Source: Undaria pinnatifida
Lineage: Eukaryota > Sar > Phaeophyceae > Laminariales > Alariaceae
Assembly: GCA_012845835.1 (NCBI GenBank)
Contig: JABAKD010000020.1
Coordinates: forward strand, 15,474,306 to 15,538,305
Direction of reading: 5' to 3'
DNA length: 64,000 nucleotides
In this document: piece after piece, positions 14,901 to 29,900 of the stretch
How the letters are laid out: each line of letters begins with the position of its first letter
Position numbering within the stretch: the stretch's first letter is position 1
Translations under genes and position numbers: made by a program
Notes under the pieces: generated by a model
Seen by the model: the letters and a program-made list of their open reading frames with translations, nothing else
Databases searched by the model: none
Told to the model about the DNA's origin: nothing

Positions 14901-17900
14901 GAGCCCCTCGGCGATGAAGTCGGCAGGGAAATTTCTCTCGAACTTTTCCTTGTTCTCGAAGGGGTAGTGGAGCTGCGCGTACGGCATGGAGCCGGACTCG
15001 AACCAGCAGTCGAAAACCTGTGGAAAAGAAGGAAGGACGCCGAAAAAACGACAGTACCGACAAGAAAACGGAATAGAAAAACAACACAACCAACAAAAGC
15101 AACAAGTCAAGAACGCTATAATTGGTGCCTTTTACCAGTATCGGTGCGAAAGCCAGTACAAATCAGGCATGTTTGATATGATACGAGGCAACAACGAACA
15201 AAGATGTGCACAAGGTCAACACACGTAAAACTTTGTGTCACCAGCATCAAAGCAAAACATCAGCACACTAACCATGTTTAATAATATACCAGTAAGTCAA
15301 GCATGATTCGTGTGATACACGGAGAGACAGTGAACGGACTAAATGACAAAGTTGATGTAAACAAACCAATGAGAACGTGAGGCTTTCCAATTTCCAATCT
15401 ACCACCACACTGTATCCAAGTCATTCCAATTTCAGTTTAACGCCTGTTCAGCTGGAAACCCATTTATTTTACAAATAACTTGGAATAAGTATCGGGAGTG
15501 GTTTTGGGCCTTCAAATAAAAGGGTCAAGGCGATGAATTCGAACCGAACCATATCAAAAGGCGAAAAAAAGCTGGGACAAAAAAGCTGTCCTGGCAATTA
15601 CCGAAGCCAACACCCCCTCTCAATGATTTTCAACTACTGCTCTAGCTTTTTCCGTATCCCGCAAGTATACTAGCTCTGTCCGTATTCCGGTTGGTTCCCG
15701 TCAACAACACAAGCAAACGCCCGCCACGGTGTTAATATCTTGACCCTCCCTCACCTCCTCGACCCTTTTGAGATCGCCCTTTCCTTTCTTGGAGGGGATG
15801 GTGATGTGGTCCACATTTTCTCGGTGAAGGTCCGTCACCTGTTCATCAGCAGGCAATCACCATATTATATCGATATATTTCATCAGTGTTATCAGAGCGA
15901 ATATCTTACGCCACCAGAAGAAACAAGCAAGAAGGGCTGGGAGAAGGCAACAAGAAACAAACTTGTCCTTGAATCCTCCGGCACTTTTTCCAAGTTAAAA
16001 CTTTTCTCCCTCCATCAAAGTCAAACAGAATCAGGGGTAAGTGGTGTCGTCAAACGCGCAATCGCAACAAACGGAGCACTAATGAAACAAAACGCAAGGT
16101 GTCAAGTCACCCCTTATCGCCGATAGTTTCTTACGCCAAAAAACAGCATTAACAAAACGTCAACAACTACGCACTCGGTCTTCCAACAGCAAAGCAAAAC
16201 GCCCAGAGGCAGACAAAACACAAAAACTTCTAGAGACAGCCTAGACGAACGCGATGGTATTCACGAGCGAACATCAACATCGACCCACCAGCGAAAAGCC
16301 GCAGGAGAAAGAGTAAAGCGTGAGAGCGAAGAGGACGCAGCATGTCTCACCTCGACACCGGAGAGCTCCATCAACATCGACCCACCAACAAAAAGCCGCA
16401 GGAAAAAGAATCAAGCGTGAGAGAGCCAAGAGGAAGCAGCATGTCTCACCTCGACACCGGATAGCTCCTTAAGCTCCGCGATGGAGCCGATGGCCACCAT
16501 CTCTTCTCCGTCGTCGCTGATCCACATCGGCATCGGAGTGCCCCAAAAGCGGTTGCGAGAAACTGACCAGTCCTTCGCGTTCTCGAGCCTGTAAAGACCA
16601 AGGGTACGAGTGGTATCAATTTATATATATATATTTTTTTTTTCATCCTCCGGCGGATGGGAAAAAAGGATGAAGCTCGCAACACTTCCACGCATTTTCA
16701 AAAACGTGTCGTGTGTCGATTTAACTCAGTTGCTTTCGCAACTCATACAAGAGAAAATACCAAGGTTTCTCATGAAAAAAACCATCAATCACACATTATG
16801 CTACTAAACTACCAGTACCCCTGAAAATAAAATCATCTCAGCAGGCCGTGTTTTTCTTCTCTTGCATCTGCTACTACACGCATACAGCCATGCCACGGGA
16901 CACTTGACAGTAGATGCACTATTGTGCAAAAAAGGGAGGGGCATGGCACAAACGTTCAGGACGTGTCCGCATACAGAAGCACACATTGTATCAAAAGAAT
17001 ACGTTAAAAGTGCAACGAAGGAACTATGAAGCTAGGAAAACCAATGATCCCCACATACGTATAGCGATCCAACGATCTCTACCAACAAACCTCACCAGTT
17101 TTGAAATCGCTTCTCCTTGACAAAGTTGGGGACCCAGTAGGTCTGCGCATTGCTTGCGAGAAGCTTGTCGCGGATGGATTCCACCGCGACAAACCAGGAC
17201 GGGACGGCCTTGTAGATCAGGGGGGTATCCGACCTGTAGCAAAACGGATAGCTAAAAAGAAGAAACAACGGAAAGACGAAACGACAATTGGGGCAATCAG
17301 TACAACACTTTGACACTCGAAACTTGATCGAATTGACCTGATTGATGATGTCAACGGGGCACGACCCCCCCCTACCCCCCCGACCGTCAAACAGCTAGCT
17401 ACTCGAGAATTGATTTGGTTGATATCGAATCGAAGCTGAGAATAAATAAAGCCGAACGCAACAACCTAAATAAAATCAAACGAAAAAAGTAACAGCATTA
17501 TTTGTCGATTGCACGGCAATCGATATTTTGATAACCTTGGTAGCCGTAGCTATGGATAAGCGACTCTTGGAATAGCTGCCAAAACCCAACGATAGGAAAC
17601 CAACACAAAAAAATTGTATTCATTGGTTGAGATAAAAATAAATCGTGGTGATTGACCAGATTCAATTCATGGGACTGAAATGAAACTAAACCTTTTGGTA
17701 CCAAGGCGCTGCCGAAAACATATCAGCAATTCTTGCTGCAAGAAACAAACAAACGCACAAAAAACAAGTTGTAAGTATTAAAGAAATCCAACGAAAGCAA
17801 GAGTAGAAAAAGAAATAAAAACACCACGCAAAATCATTCCTACAACAAAAAACACCGGAACCGCCTGATTCTCAACCTTCTCCACCTTTCAAAAACGCAC

Positions 17901-20900
17901 CCATATGCATCAATTCATGCATACGTAACATACATACCTGTGAACGTAGCTGTCCTTCGAAACGAGCCGGCCCTTGGCCTTTATCTCGTCGCACAGACCC
18001 TTGTCGGCCGCCTTTACGTTCTGGCCCGCGTACCCGACCACTTCTTCGGTGAAGAGCCTGACAAACACAACGGATGAGAAGGAAGGGTGTAATAAAGCTT
18101 TACGGTCAGAACACCACAAACACCCCGATGAACCAGCAGCATACCGTACCAGCCCGCTCACAAGCAAGAAAATAGTTAAAAACAGCAAAAAAAAACCAAA
18201 AAAAAACGTAACAATCAACAAAGCGGCGAAATCATACCGTTGGAGTCTCCCTGGTACAGCGCAGGGGCTGTTCTAACACGTGCCGATAACGCCACATGGC
18301 ATGGAAACCCGATAACATTGCAATTAACATCAAGCCCCCACGACACAAAACACCTCCCTCGCCAGACAAAAATCCTACCCCTAATCCAAGCTGTTGTGGA
18401 AACGCATATTCTCTCTCTCACAAAAGCCGCCAAAACTTACCCGTTAGAGTCTACGGGGCAGGGGATATCTTCGGCCTTGTCGATGACGCCGAACGCCATA
18501 CAAACCCGGTAGTCATCCTCGCCGAACGCGGGTGACTTGAGGAAGGGGGGACGCCCGAAAGTGCACCAAGGCAAGGGAAAGAGCGCAGAGATGTACATTA
18601 TTGTGATATTTTTCAATCCTTTCACCACAGTGACCGTCATCAAGGAGCAGTCATCTCATCCCTACATTCCGTATGGGTTAGCTCCATGCATGGTGAAAAA
18701 CACAGTAATATATTTTAGGAAGCAGAAAAAAGCGGCAATGTCAGCAAAGGTGCGCTCCAGATACAACCATACATGCCATACTTGCGCGGTTGTATCGATA
18801 CCTGTTAACCTCGTATGATGTCACATACCACATACTTCGAAGAACGAAAACAGCGGGTTTAGCAAACTTATGCATGATAACGAAGTAGCAAGGACAACCC
18901 TTTGGACAAATAACGCGAAGAGACTCACCGTATACCAAAACCACGCAATATGAGCCCATACGCCTGTACACACGCGAAAAAGCGTAAAGGAAGCAGCAAA
19001 ACTACATGGAACCCAGAAGCCTCCGATGTTTCACCTCTCTTCAGGACCACCAAAATCACCCCACACTAACTGCAAGTCACATGTATGTCCCCACAAACGT
19101 GAAAAACAAAAAACGCTTCTAAACGGGATAACATTCGCAGAAGGCAAAAAGAAAAAACAATCACACATGAAAGGCGCCCTAAGCCCCCGCAAGAGCACCG
19201 AAAAAAACAGTCAGAGAACCTACAGCCGGTGGCTCTCATGGTGAAGAGTTCAAGCCATTCCTTGTTAACGGTTTTCATCATCCCGTCTCTTCTTCGTGTA
19301 TACAGACGCTGGCAAAGGTTGCGCGTCTTGTACCGTTGGTCGTCGGAAAACAATTCATGCCCCATACGGAAATCGTCAAGTTGTCGCAGAAACAGTCAGA
19401 GAACCTACAGCCGGTGGCTCTCATGGTGAAGAGATCAAGCCATTCCTTGTTGATGGTTTTCCTCATTCCTTCATCCACTTCCTGGTTACTTGTACGTATT
19501 AATAGTAGGTAATCGTATTGCGCAGCAGGCTGGCTACATACGCGTTTTACGCCACGAGAATATCTTCGAAATGATGCGTACGAGTGCTCGCGCTGGTCAT
19601 TTCTCGTACGCAAAACGCCCGAATCATTCCAATCAATACGCTATCGCGAGCACTCCCACGTGGCAGTTTGAAGCCGGTGGAGGAGCGCCTCATCTCTCTT
19701 GCACTGCTCTCCCACCTCCGCCACGCGGCGCTTGACGTACGCGTACCGGTTATGGAATTCCTTGTCCACCCTCGCCTCTCGCCGGTTCCAAGCCCGAGTG
19801 AGACAGCGCTTCTCCCGGTCCGTCAGCCCGAGGTCTACGATGCTAGCGGACCGGGAGAAGCGGTGTCTCACTCGGGCTTGGAACCGGCGAGAGGCGAGGG
19901 TGGACAAGAAATTCCATAACCGGTACGCGTACGTCAAGCGCCGCGTGGCTGAGGTGGGAGAGCAGAGCAAGAGAGATGAGGCGCTCCTCCACCGGCTTCA
20001 AACTGCCACGTGGGAGTGCTCGCGATAGCGTATTGATTGGAATGATTCGGGCATTCGTGTACGAGTAATGACCAGCGCGAGCATTCGTACGCATCATTTC
20101 AGAGTTATTCTCGTGTCGTAAAACGCCTATGTAGCCAGCCTGCTGCGCAATACGAGTACCTCCTACTAACATACAGATTATATCACAAGAGTGTGTGTTC
20201 CTGTTGCAGCTGCACCCAAACGTCTTGAAATGCAATTGGCACGCATTGCACGAGCTTTTCCAAGTGCAAACATGACATAACTGGGACTGTGGAGGAGGTA
20301 TTCGCCGCGAATCGATGGTGGGAATTTTGCTCACGGCAGGATGAATAACAAATTCGCTGTGCCCCGCTCAATTTTTCGAGTTCGGACCTGAAATCTTGAC
20401 ACGTGATTCGCATCAATATTTCAAGCAACTGAGTTAAATCGACACACGACGCGTATGAAAATACGTGGAAGTGTGGTGAGCTAAATCTTTATTTTTCCCC
20501 ATCCGCCGGAGGATGAAAAAAAACAAAAAACAAAAAACACTCCCTTCTGATCATCTCGGAAAAAAAAAAATCATGCCGACTTACGGCGGGTCAAAATAAT
20601 TCTGAAATAGTAATTGGAACAAAATCCACACAGAGGAACCGAAAATCAAGCGAGCGCGAGGAAAGCATCAGGTACAATTTATTAAACAATGCTTTAAAGT
20701 GTCCTACATAGAATCACAACACCGCCCAACACCGCACACAATTACGAAACCACTTGAAACATCCGTAAACCCACCAGACACGTGTCGTGAAAAACGGCCT
20801 TTACCTTATACAGCTGTGCAACGCGCGCAAAGCAGCATGGCGATACGTCACTGCGCCAATGTCAAAAGGCGGCATCTTGGGCCTGTGACGGACCGCCGTC

Positions 20901-23900
20901 TAGACGTTGTACACTAATTTGGTTCAAGATGGGAGCTGGTGAAGGTGTAACTGACGCCTGTGACGACCGCCGTCTAGACGTACTATACTAGTTCTAGTAC
21001 GGTAGATCGTGAGGGTGTGTCTGACGGTGCTCAAAGTTGTCGTCTCTTTGTCCTATATATGATAGGACCTAGCAAAGATCATAGCTTTCGTTGTTTTTTG
21101 AGTCGTTAAAAAGCAAATCAAAACATACGGGGAAACTGAAATTGAGGCGGCAACAGTCAGGGAACCAACCCACAGCCATTTTTTTTTCTTCACATACATC
21201 TACTTTCCAGCTTCTGGACAAGCCGTGGTCACAGACAGGTGTCGTTCGTCCAGTCTCCCCCCCGATTCTTGCCTTCAACTTTTTTTTGATTTTTTATCGC
21301 GCATAGGGTTCAGCAATCCCACTCCTCGTCGATTTTCATTGAGTGTTGCTAACTCACGTCTGCTCTCGCACTTTCCGCAAGTCAATTTGTGCACAAGAAA
21401 AAGTCCCCACGAATTTATACGAGTATGTACTTGGGGGATTCGAACTCACGAAACTGACCTATACCAGGCTCAAGGACACCTGATACGCCACCGGGGCGAC
21501 CGGCTACAGCCATATGGGGAGGTTGCGAAATTGTCGCAGAAACAGTCAGAGAACCTACAGCCGGTGGCTCTCATGGAGAAGAGATCAAGCCATTCCTTGT
21601 TTACGGTTTTCATCATTCCGTCTCGAATCCAGAAAAATACGACGTCTCGAATCCAGAAAAATACGACGTCTCGAATCCAGAAAAATACGACGTCTCGAAT
21701 CCAGAAAAATACGACGTCTCGAATCCAGAAAAATACGACGTCTCCAATCCAGAAAAATACGACGTCTCGAATCCAGAAAAATACGGCGAAGAGTGCGCAA
21801 GCCATTCTTCACTTTCGTACAAAGGCAGTCCAAACATAGATCTACACACGAAACATTAAATGGCAAGCACCACGAAACGTCAAAAACGTCAACCGCCAAG
21901 AGATACGCCGCACGATAGATGTTAGCTGCTGCAATCAACCACCAAGAGTTACGCCGCATAACGTCTGCAACCGCCTTCAACCATCAATAGTTACGCCGCA
22001 CAATGTCACTACCCGCCTTAGATACATGGGCATACTGGTAGCGAAGTGTCCACAACCAGCATACATAGGCGAAAACAAACTCCAAATAACGAGCGGCCAA
22101 ACGTCGGAGGTGTCTACAAGAGTATTGCAAGAGCTCCGCCTCGTCTCGAAAGGGATGCGCGTCAATGACCAGCTAGGGGACGCAAGAGAACGCATCCCTC
22201 CCCCTAGACATGCCGTACCTGGTGCACGATGCCAGTCCCGCTTTCGTTGGTGACGTAGTTGTCCTCGATAACCACAAACGACGCCTCGCGGTCGGCGAAG
22301 TAATCGAACATCGGCTCGTACTTGAGCCCCACCAGCTCCGATCCCTTGACCCTGCTCAACTCTGACAAGTAGTGCAAGAGAAGAAACGAAAATGGGGGTG
22401 GGGAGGGGAACATCGCGGAAAAATCGCAACAACGAAGCGCGTGGATCATGTTTAATATTTGAATGGAGAAGGGCGGCGGGCACGCCGCAAAGACACAACA
22501 CTGGTATACTCACGCAAAATAAGAAAAGGATAAAACACGCGTTTCCCCACACGCCGCTCTTCGCGAAAACAGATTTCATAAGCCCGGTCTGTTTCATGCT
22601 GGCCATGATATACTTTTCACCTTATACCATAGATTTTCTATTTTCGATTTCACACAGGGGTCCCGAGTTTTGCACGTTCTACATGTCAGCAGCTAAATTG
22701 CCAAACCGAGAAAAACAAAAATAATGAGTTAACAGAGTGAAAAAAAAGGGGAAGTAATAGACAAGGAGAGAGCTCAGAGTCTGGTTAACATAGATCGCTC
22801 ATTCGGGGGGCGGATCTTTTCCGAACATTGCTGCGCGGTCGGCTCCGTATCCCCTTTTTTCTTCGGTGTTAGTTGGAATGCAGTTTTCTCATCAGTGCTC
22901 TCTCTTCTCGCATACTATTGAACAAAATCCAACATACTTTGGTCCAACTTGACCGAACAATCCTATACAAACAAAATATTAAAAAAGACAGCATTGAACA
23001 TGAAACCCCGAAAATTGAACTAGAAAAAGCTTTCACGATCAATACAGCTGCACATATGCAAGACCTTTACATTGTCAGCATTTCACACACGTATAAAGCG
23101 CTTGATACTTGACCCGAAATCAAACCCATGAAAAGACATTAGGCCAACAGACTTCTATCACACAAACAATTGTCTAGGGGTATATAAAAGTTTGATCACG
23201 CATCATCAATTATTCAAAAAAGAACATGAGGCACAGGGCATACTTGGTACTATATTCAAACATAGCCCCCAAGTATGTACCTGGTATCATGTTTTAAACA
23301 ATATTTTTACACATGAAAGGAAATGCGCTTGACAAGGGGGGAGGGGGGAGAGAGCTAAGAGTCTGGTTAACAAAGGGTCACTCATCCACGGGGAGAGGCT
23401 TTTCCCGCGCATTGCTGCGCCGTCAAGCCCAAACAGCGCTTGTTCTTCGGTGTTTAGTTGGAATGCAGTTTTCTCATCACGGCTCTCTCCCCTCCTTGAC
23501 CATACAGATACAGACACACATATCGGTACATATTACACCAAGCCCCTAATTCTCTAGTTTGGAGGTCAAAAACAGATAATCAACATTGTAGGAACATTTA
23601 GTCAACGTTGTAAAAATATGCTATATACCAGTATACCAGTACACGAGCCATGTGTTTGTCTAGACCGACCAGTTCTTGAAACAAAAAGTATCGCTAAACA
23701 AACACTGGCAAGAAAAAACAATGGAGTACGCACGCCGCACCGGAACAAACCATCTCAGGAAAAAGCGGCCATCCAATCAGAGGCGAAAAACATAACGAAG
23801 AGGGTTTTGTACAACGATACAGGCATATCAACAGGGAAACTAGGGTTGCTGGGACAAAACATCAGGCATGAAAAAAAAAAACGGGGGTTTGGACAAGAGA

Positions 23901-26900
23901 TATGCATATAGAAAATATAGAAACAGAAAAGGGGGATGGACAAGAAAGGAAAAGGGTAAGCGGGCGCTCAGACATCCAAGGAAGATTGTGGCCCCAGGCT
24001 CGAACGCAAAAACCCGGCAGGGCGCGTGAGCGTCGGCGGTTTCACTGCGAATGAATTACGGGAATAAAAGTCATCACAGCGCCCTTTTCTCAGTTACATT
24101 TTCGTTCGTCAGTCTTTACTTTTCCACCTCAACATGTGCCTCGTCGATATTTTCCGACAAGCCGACGTCACAGGATTCTTGGCGGGTTTCCGGGTACACA
24201 TGGCACCCGAGTACCATCAACACCCAGCAGATGTGGTAGTCTATATACCCGAGTACCATCAACACCCAGCAGATGTGGTAGTCTATACACCCGAACACCA
24301 TCAATCCCCAGCAGATGTGGTACCAGAGTATCATCAATACCAAGCAAAAGTGGTGCCCGAGTATCTATCAACAATTCCAAGCCGATGTGGCAGGCGAGTA
24401 ACATCGATTCTCAGCAGCTGTGCTACTTGCGAACCCTAGACCATGTCAGACAAAAATTAACGTCAACGTACAATAAAGAAGCCGGAAAATGGGGTTTGGA
24501 CAACATAAAGGCGAGAACAAAAAGGAGATTGGGGGGGTGGAGGTGGACGAGAGAAAAGCGGGCGCTCAGACATCCAAGGAAGATCGGTGCCCCAGGCTCG
24601 AACGCAAAACCCGGCAGGGCGCGTGAGCGTCGGCGGTTTCACTGCGAATGAATTATGGGAATACAAGTCATCATAGCGCTCGCCTCGTGTCCCCCCACCC
24701 CATCTGAAAAGACTTGTACCAGCATGTATATCGAACTAAGCGCCAATTCGATGCGGCTGGCGGGTAAGGCTGCCGCGCATGCTGGCGGGCCTTACATAGG
24801 TGTGTTGCCTGCCGACGGGTCTTTCATGTTTCCCCCGCTGGATCGTGTTAATTTTCAGGGCCTAACTTCACGGTACGAGTACGACACTAATCTAATAATT
24901 TGGTTTTATAATCTCTCACACCACAAGCACGCAGAATACTCGTGACGGTGCTTGATGCTTGTGCCTACTTTCTCGCACATGGATGACAGCAACCGGTGAG
25001 TTGCTCTTGTTTTCTGGTGTGGCCACTCCAGAGACCGCAATGGGTATTAGTAGGTTACTGCCTCGTGGGTTACTTACAATGTTCACACTACGTGATACCC
25101 GGTACCTGATACGTAGCAACCGCGCAAACGATACATACACTACATGGCCATGGCGCGCCGGATTTCTCCATTTCTAGTAAGAAAAAGGCCACACCAACTG
25201 CAGATCAGAGACTAAATCATATCATAACTTGGTGGGGTTCCTACATGCGTTGTGCGTCATTTGAAGAAGCCCCCCCCCCCCCCCCCCCCCCCCGGTGTAT
25301 GGTATGTAGCAACATACTTTGTATCGGTATGATACAACACGCAAAATCGACGAGAAGTGGGACTGCTGAGCCCTATGCGCGATAAAAATTAAAGGCAAGA
25401 ACCGGTGGGGGGAAAGGGACAACACCTGTGACCACGGCTTGTCCAGAAGCTGGAAAGTAGACGAGTATGAATGAAAAAAAAAACAAGACAAGAAAAAACA
25501 CGCTCGCAGCACACCCAGGAGCATGATGCCCCTGGAGCGAGTTAACCTGTTGGCGCTCACTTCCGCACACCAAAATCCAATGCCCCCCCTCCGTTAACCA
25601 CTACCAGGTATGCCTCGACACTATCCTCGCATGCGAATAAGCTACATGGCACTCCGCTCTAGGTCGGTTCCCTAAGCGGTGACATCTTCCCCTTCTTAAT
25701 GACAGCAAATTTTGATGATGATAGCGCTCAGACATCCAAGGAAGATTGGAGCCCCAGGCTCGAACGCAAAAACCCGGCAGGGCGCGTGAGCGTCGGCGGT
25801 TTCACTGCGAATGAATTATGGGAATACAAGTCATCATAGCGCCATCAATCAAGTCATCAAGCAAGTCTCCGCACAATACTTCACCTACAACGGCATTTCT
25901 ATTTCGTCTCCCTCGACCCTCAGACAAAGAAACCACACAACAAGAATCATCAACAGAAACATCTCTATTGCATTTGTGGACACTCCCACAAACACGGCTA
26001 CATGTATATCTCGACACCTAGTACGTGAGCATCTTTAACATACAGAATATCTTGAAACAGACGGTATGCATCAATCATGTTCACGCCAACACCCCCGCTA
26101 TAGGTTCTCAACATTCTGCCGCTGACGCCCGACAAACTCCTGGTGCGAAAAGCGCTCGTTGGGCGCTTGCGTTTTTGTTAAATATTTCTTCAATCTACTG
26201 GAGAGGCGAAAAAACAACTTATACATACTAGAGTAAGATCAAGTGAAGGAGCGGGGGTGGTGGTCGCGTCCAACAGTAATCAAAACCCGGTCTCCTACGA
26301 AGCAGGTTCGCTAGGGTTGGGCACTACGTCACTCGTGCTAGGATAGAGGTACAAATACAACATTCTGGGTAAAGATGTGTTAAGAAAGACGAGGCTTTCT
26401 CGTGAACCCAAAATCGTCCACATCTCATTTTTGCAGCAAGAAGAGTACCTGGTATGACTTTCTTGTATACCTAGGCGGTGGTGGTGCAGCGTTCGTTAAT
26501 CGGGCGGCGCTTTGATTTTCATTATAATCAGTTTCTGGGTGGGGTATATAGCTCATGGATAACAATCGTGCACCCCTATCGATAGCGTATGTCACAAAAG
26601 TGCCTTCGAAGGGCAATCAGCGGATACAAAAGCGCCCTCGAAGGGCAATCAGCGGATACCAAAGTGCCTTCGAACGGCAATCAGTACATACAAACGCGCC
26701 TTCGAAGGGCAGTCAGTATACTGCCTTGCAGCAGCGTTTCTATTCTAAGACGTGCGTACATCTGAACAACCTACTGGCAGCATCTACTGGGAGGCTCCAA
26801 GCAGTAGATTACCTAGTGGCAGGAAATACCGTGCAAATGACCAACCCCAACGTTTGCTCCAAGGCAACAACACAAAAATCAACACAAAAAAGCCAGTACA

Positions 26901-29900
26901 AAAACAAAATTGTCAACCCTGAACAAGAGCCTATCCTCACTCCGCCCATACCTTCCATAAGCTCCGCCTTCATGGCCGGCTTGTACTTCTTCGTGGCCAT
27001 GATCGGGTACAGCTGGGACAGACGCTCGGCCCCGCAGATATATTTCTTCCCGGTCTTGACATCCCTGAGTACGGACATACGTACCAGTACGAGTAAAGAG
27101 CGAGCCATTTCCACGGGAAACGCAAGGAGGGATTTTTCCTTGAATCCAAATTAACCCCGCGGGTAAAACTGGGTTGACATTTTTCGGGGGCAAATTGACT
27201 TTCAATCTTTTGCGTGGATATGCATTTTGCAGGTCTACAACGACCAAGGGCAGATGAAAACTTGACAGAAATGAGGTGAGCGCGCGGGATACAATGTCAA
27301 CTCTACTCTCACCCGAAAGATTACAACGAAAATCTACTGAAAAAAACAAAGCAACACGACAAAGAATAATCCAACTGACCTCGTAACTCCCGATAGCCTA
27401 CCTACTACCTACCGGCGTATAATTCTTTCCAACGCCTGACCAGCAGCGCCGCACATACCCAAACGCTCAATCTCGTGTGCAGTATTCAACTCATCCAACG
27501 TGGCAACGCCCAATCTCGAGTAGAGTTCAACTCGCCCAACGTGGCAACGCCCAATCTCGAGGGCAGTTTTCAACTCGCCCAACGTGGCAATATACACGAT
27601 AGCCTCACAAATATAGCGTTTGGTCCCGCGGGAATGAGCAAATCCACGATCGACTCATAAGGCGTTCAAATCCTCCATTCTAACCATTCATTCATCCATT
27701 CTTCCAGCTATGCATGCCGTACATAACGCCCCGATTCCCGGTACCCTCGAACGAAAAAAACGCTTTTGAGACAAATTACAACTATTAATAGGACGCAGAA
27801 ATCACTTACTCCGGTGTACAATACATACCCTTGATTTGAACCTGCATCGGACATGAGCCAAACACACCAAATGTCGGGCGTGGTTTACACCCCTGAGACA
27901 CGAGGGGAACAAAGACGCAAGAAAAGCACCCTGTTCACCTCCTCAGGCATGCTTGTTATCGCGCCCACCGCTTCATCGACAACACTCAAATAAATGAACC
28001 CTCGAATCTGCGAATTCCTATTGGCCGCCTTGTGCGCCGCAAACGCCATTTCCCCGAGGCTGAGCACGCGGCCGCCCCGGGGCTTTTCGGGCGAGGCAGT
28101 GACTCTAATAGGCGGCCGTACGGTACCGTACCGTACCGGCTTGTCCTCTATTTGTTACTTTTTCGCGCAACACATTAATTAGGGCGATTGTACATCGTAA
28201 TTCAGTCTCCAATCAAACGCGGCTTGCCACAACGAGTTTTGGCGAATCTCTTCACATCACAGCTGAGGTGCCCCTTAAATGTTGAAAAACATGACAAAAA
28301 AAGCAGGTCTCCACGAAATGTTCGGGTTTCAAAGCCAAGGTATTCTTTCAACACACTCCATCCCCTACTCGTAGATAAACATTATCAGCGTCGCGGCAAC
28401 CCGCCTCCAAAGGGGAACCTTGTCTACGGTATACATTTTCACATTAAAACAATAAATATTTGGCATCTTTATCCACAAGACGGATCACTTCTCGCGGGTC
28501 GAATTCGGTCAGGCGTACGTACCCAGCCCTCACTAATACGGAGTATATTTAAAAACCCCTTGAGCCAACCTGACCCGACGCGACCCGTGAGCTTCGGAAA
28601 GCCCACTGGCCCGACCCGGCGGTATTGTCATGAGATGACCCACGACAAGCCCTAATGTATTTCATTTTTTTAGAGCGTGACGGTTTCACGATGGAGTCCC
28701 TTCCCTGTCTTACCTTAGCTTGATGTACTCAAAGCTCTTGTTGACGCAAAGAGCCAGGTTGGACGGCAGCGTCCACGGGGTGGTCGTCCAGGCCAGCAGA
28801 CTCACCTAAAAGCAAAACAAAACGTTCATCGTTAACGCCGAAGAAAAAGAAAATAAGCACAAAACATTTGCAGGAGCAATAATCAAACCATTTCATTTTG
28901 AAAAAGTAACACCAGCCTTCTGGCAAATGTACCACGTGTATGATATACATATATACAAGTGCAAATATATGAGGGTTTAGGGTAACCCAGGTGCGACTCG
29001 CGACTTGCAACAACTTCTTTCGTCTTGCGTAGCGTGGAGGAGACGCCAGGTTGGAGCAAGGTTTGACGGCGAACCAAGCGACGGTAACGATAGAAGTGCC
29101 TCGAGGCAAGGAGAGATGCTTCAGAAGCAAACAGAAAGTCGACAGTGATCACTCGTCAGTCAGCGGGAAACGTGATCACCTGCCTCTTGTCCTTAGAATC
29201 TACGGAGACGACTCCACGACCACCTTCAGTACAACAAGAACGATATCCCAAAGCTCTGGAACGGCTACCGTTTATACAAATTTTCACGAGAATATTTTTC
29301 TACCGTAGAAAATGTACCTGCGACCCATATACATCAAGTGCATTTTAAGCTTTTTTCTCGTCACAAATACTGGCTCCAGGATGAACTCCAGAACGAGCAA
29401 AATATGAGGGGTTCAATCCGCACACGTCACCCCCTCCTAGCCACCACACTAAACACAGAGCCTTGTCGACATTGACACATGTCGGGCGTGGTTTACACCC
29501 CTGAGACACGAGAGGAACGAGAAGCAAACAAAGCACCCCGTTCCCCTCCTCAGGCATGCTTGTTATCGCGCCCACCGTTTCATCGACAAGACCAAGTAAA
29601 TGGACCCTCGAATCTGCGAATTCCTATTGGCCGCCTTGTGCGCCGCAAACGCCATTTCCCCGGGGCTGAGCACGCGGCCGCCCCGGGGCTTTTCGGGCGA
29701 GGCAGTGACTCTAATAGGCAGCCGTCTGCAAGAGTTTATACCTGAAGCACTTCGGTAAGCTGCTTGCTGTCAGACACAAACGAAAGCTGTACGACGAAAC
29801 AAAACATTCGCTCAAGACATACGCCAACCGTTCATACTATATAGAGGCAACGTTTTGGGCCAACGTACCATATACTTTCCGCTAAAAATACAAACGAAAG

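Noticed and set aside
21470-21980. Several 110-200-codon frames on both strands
   Set aside because: Produced by the 24-bp minisatellite.
25267-25293. A G-quadruplex regulatory site in the long C/G tracts
   Set aside because: Homopolymer tracts of this kind occur throughout the introns (for example 56411, 63522), so no specific role can be inferred.
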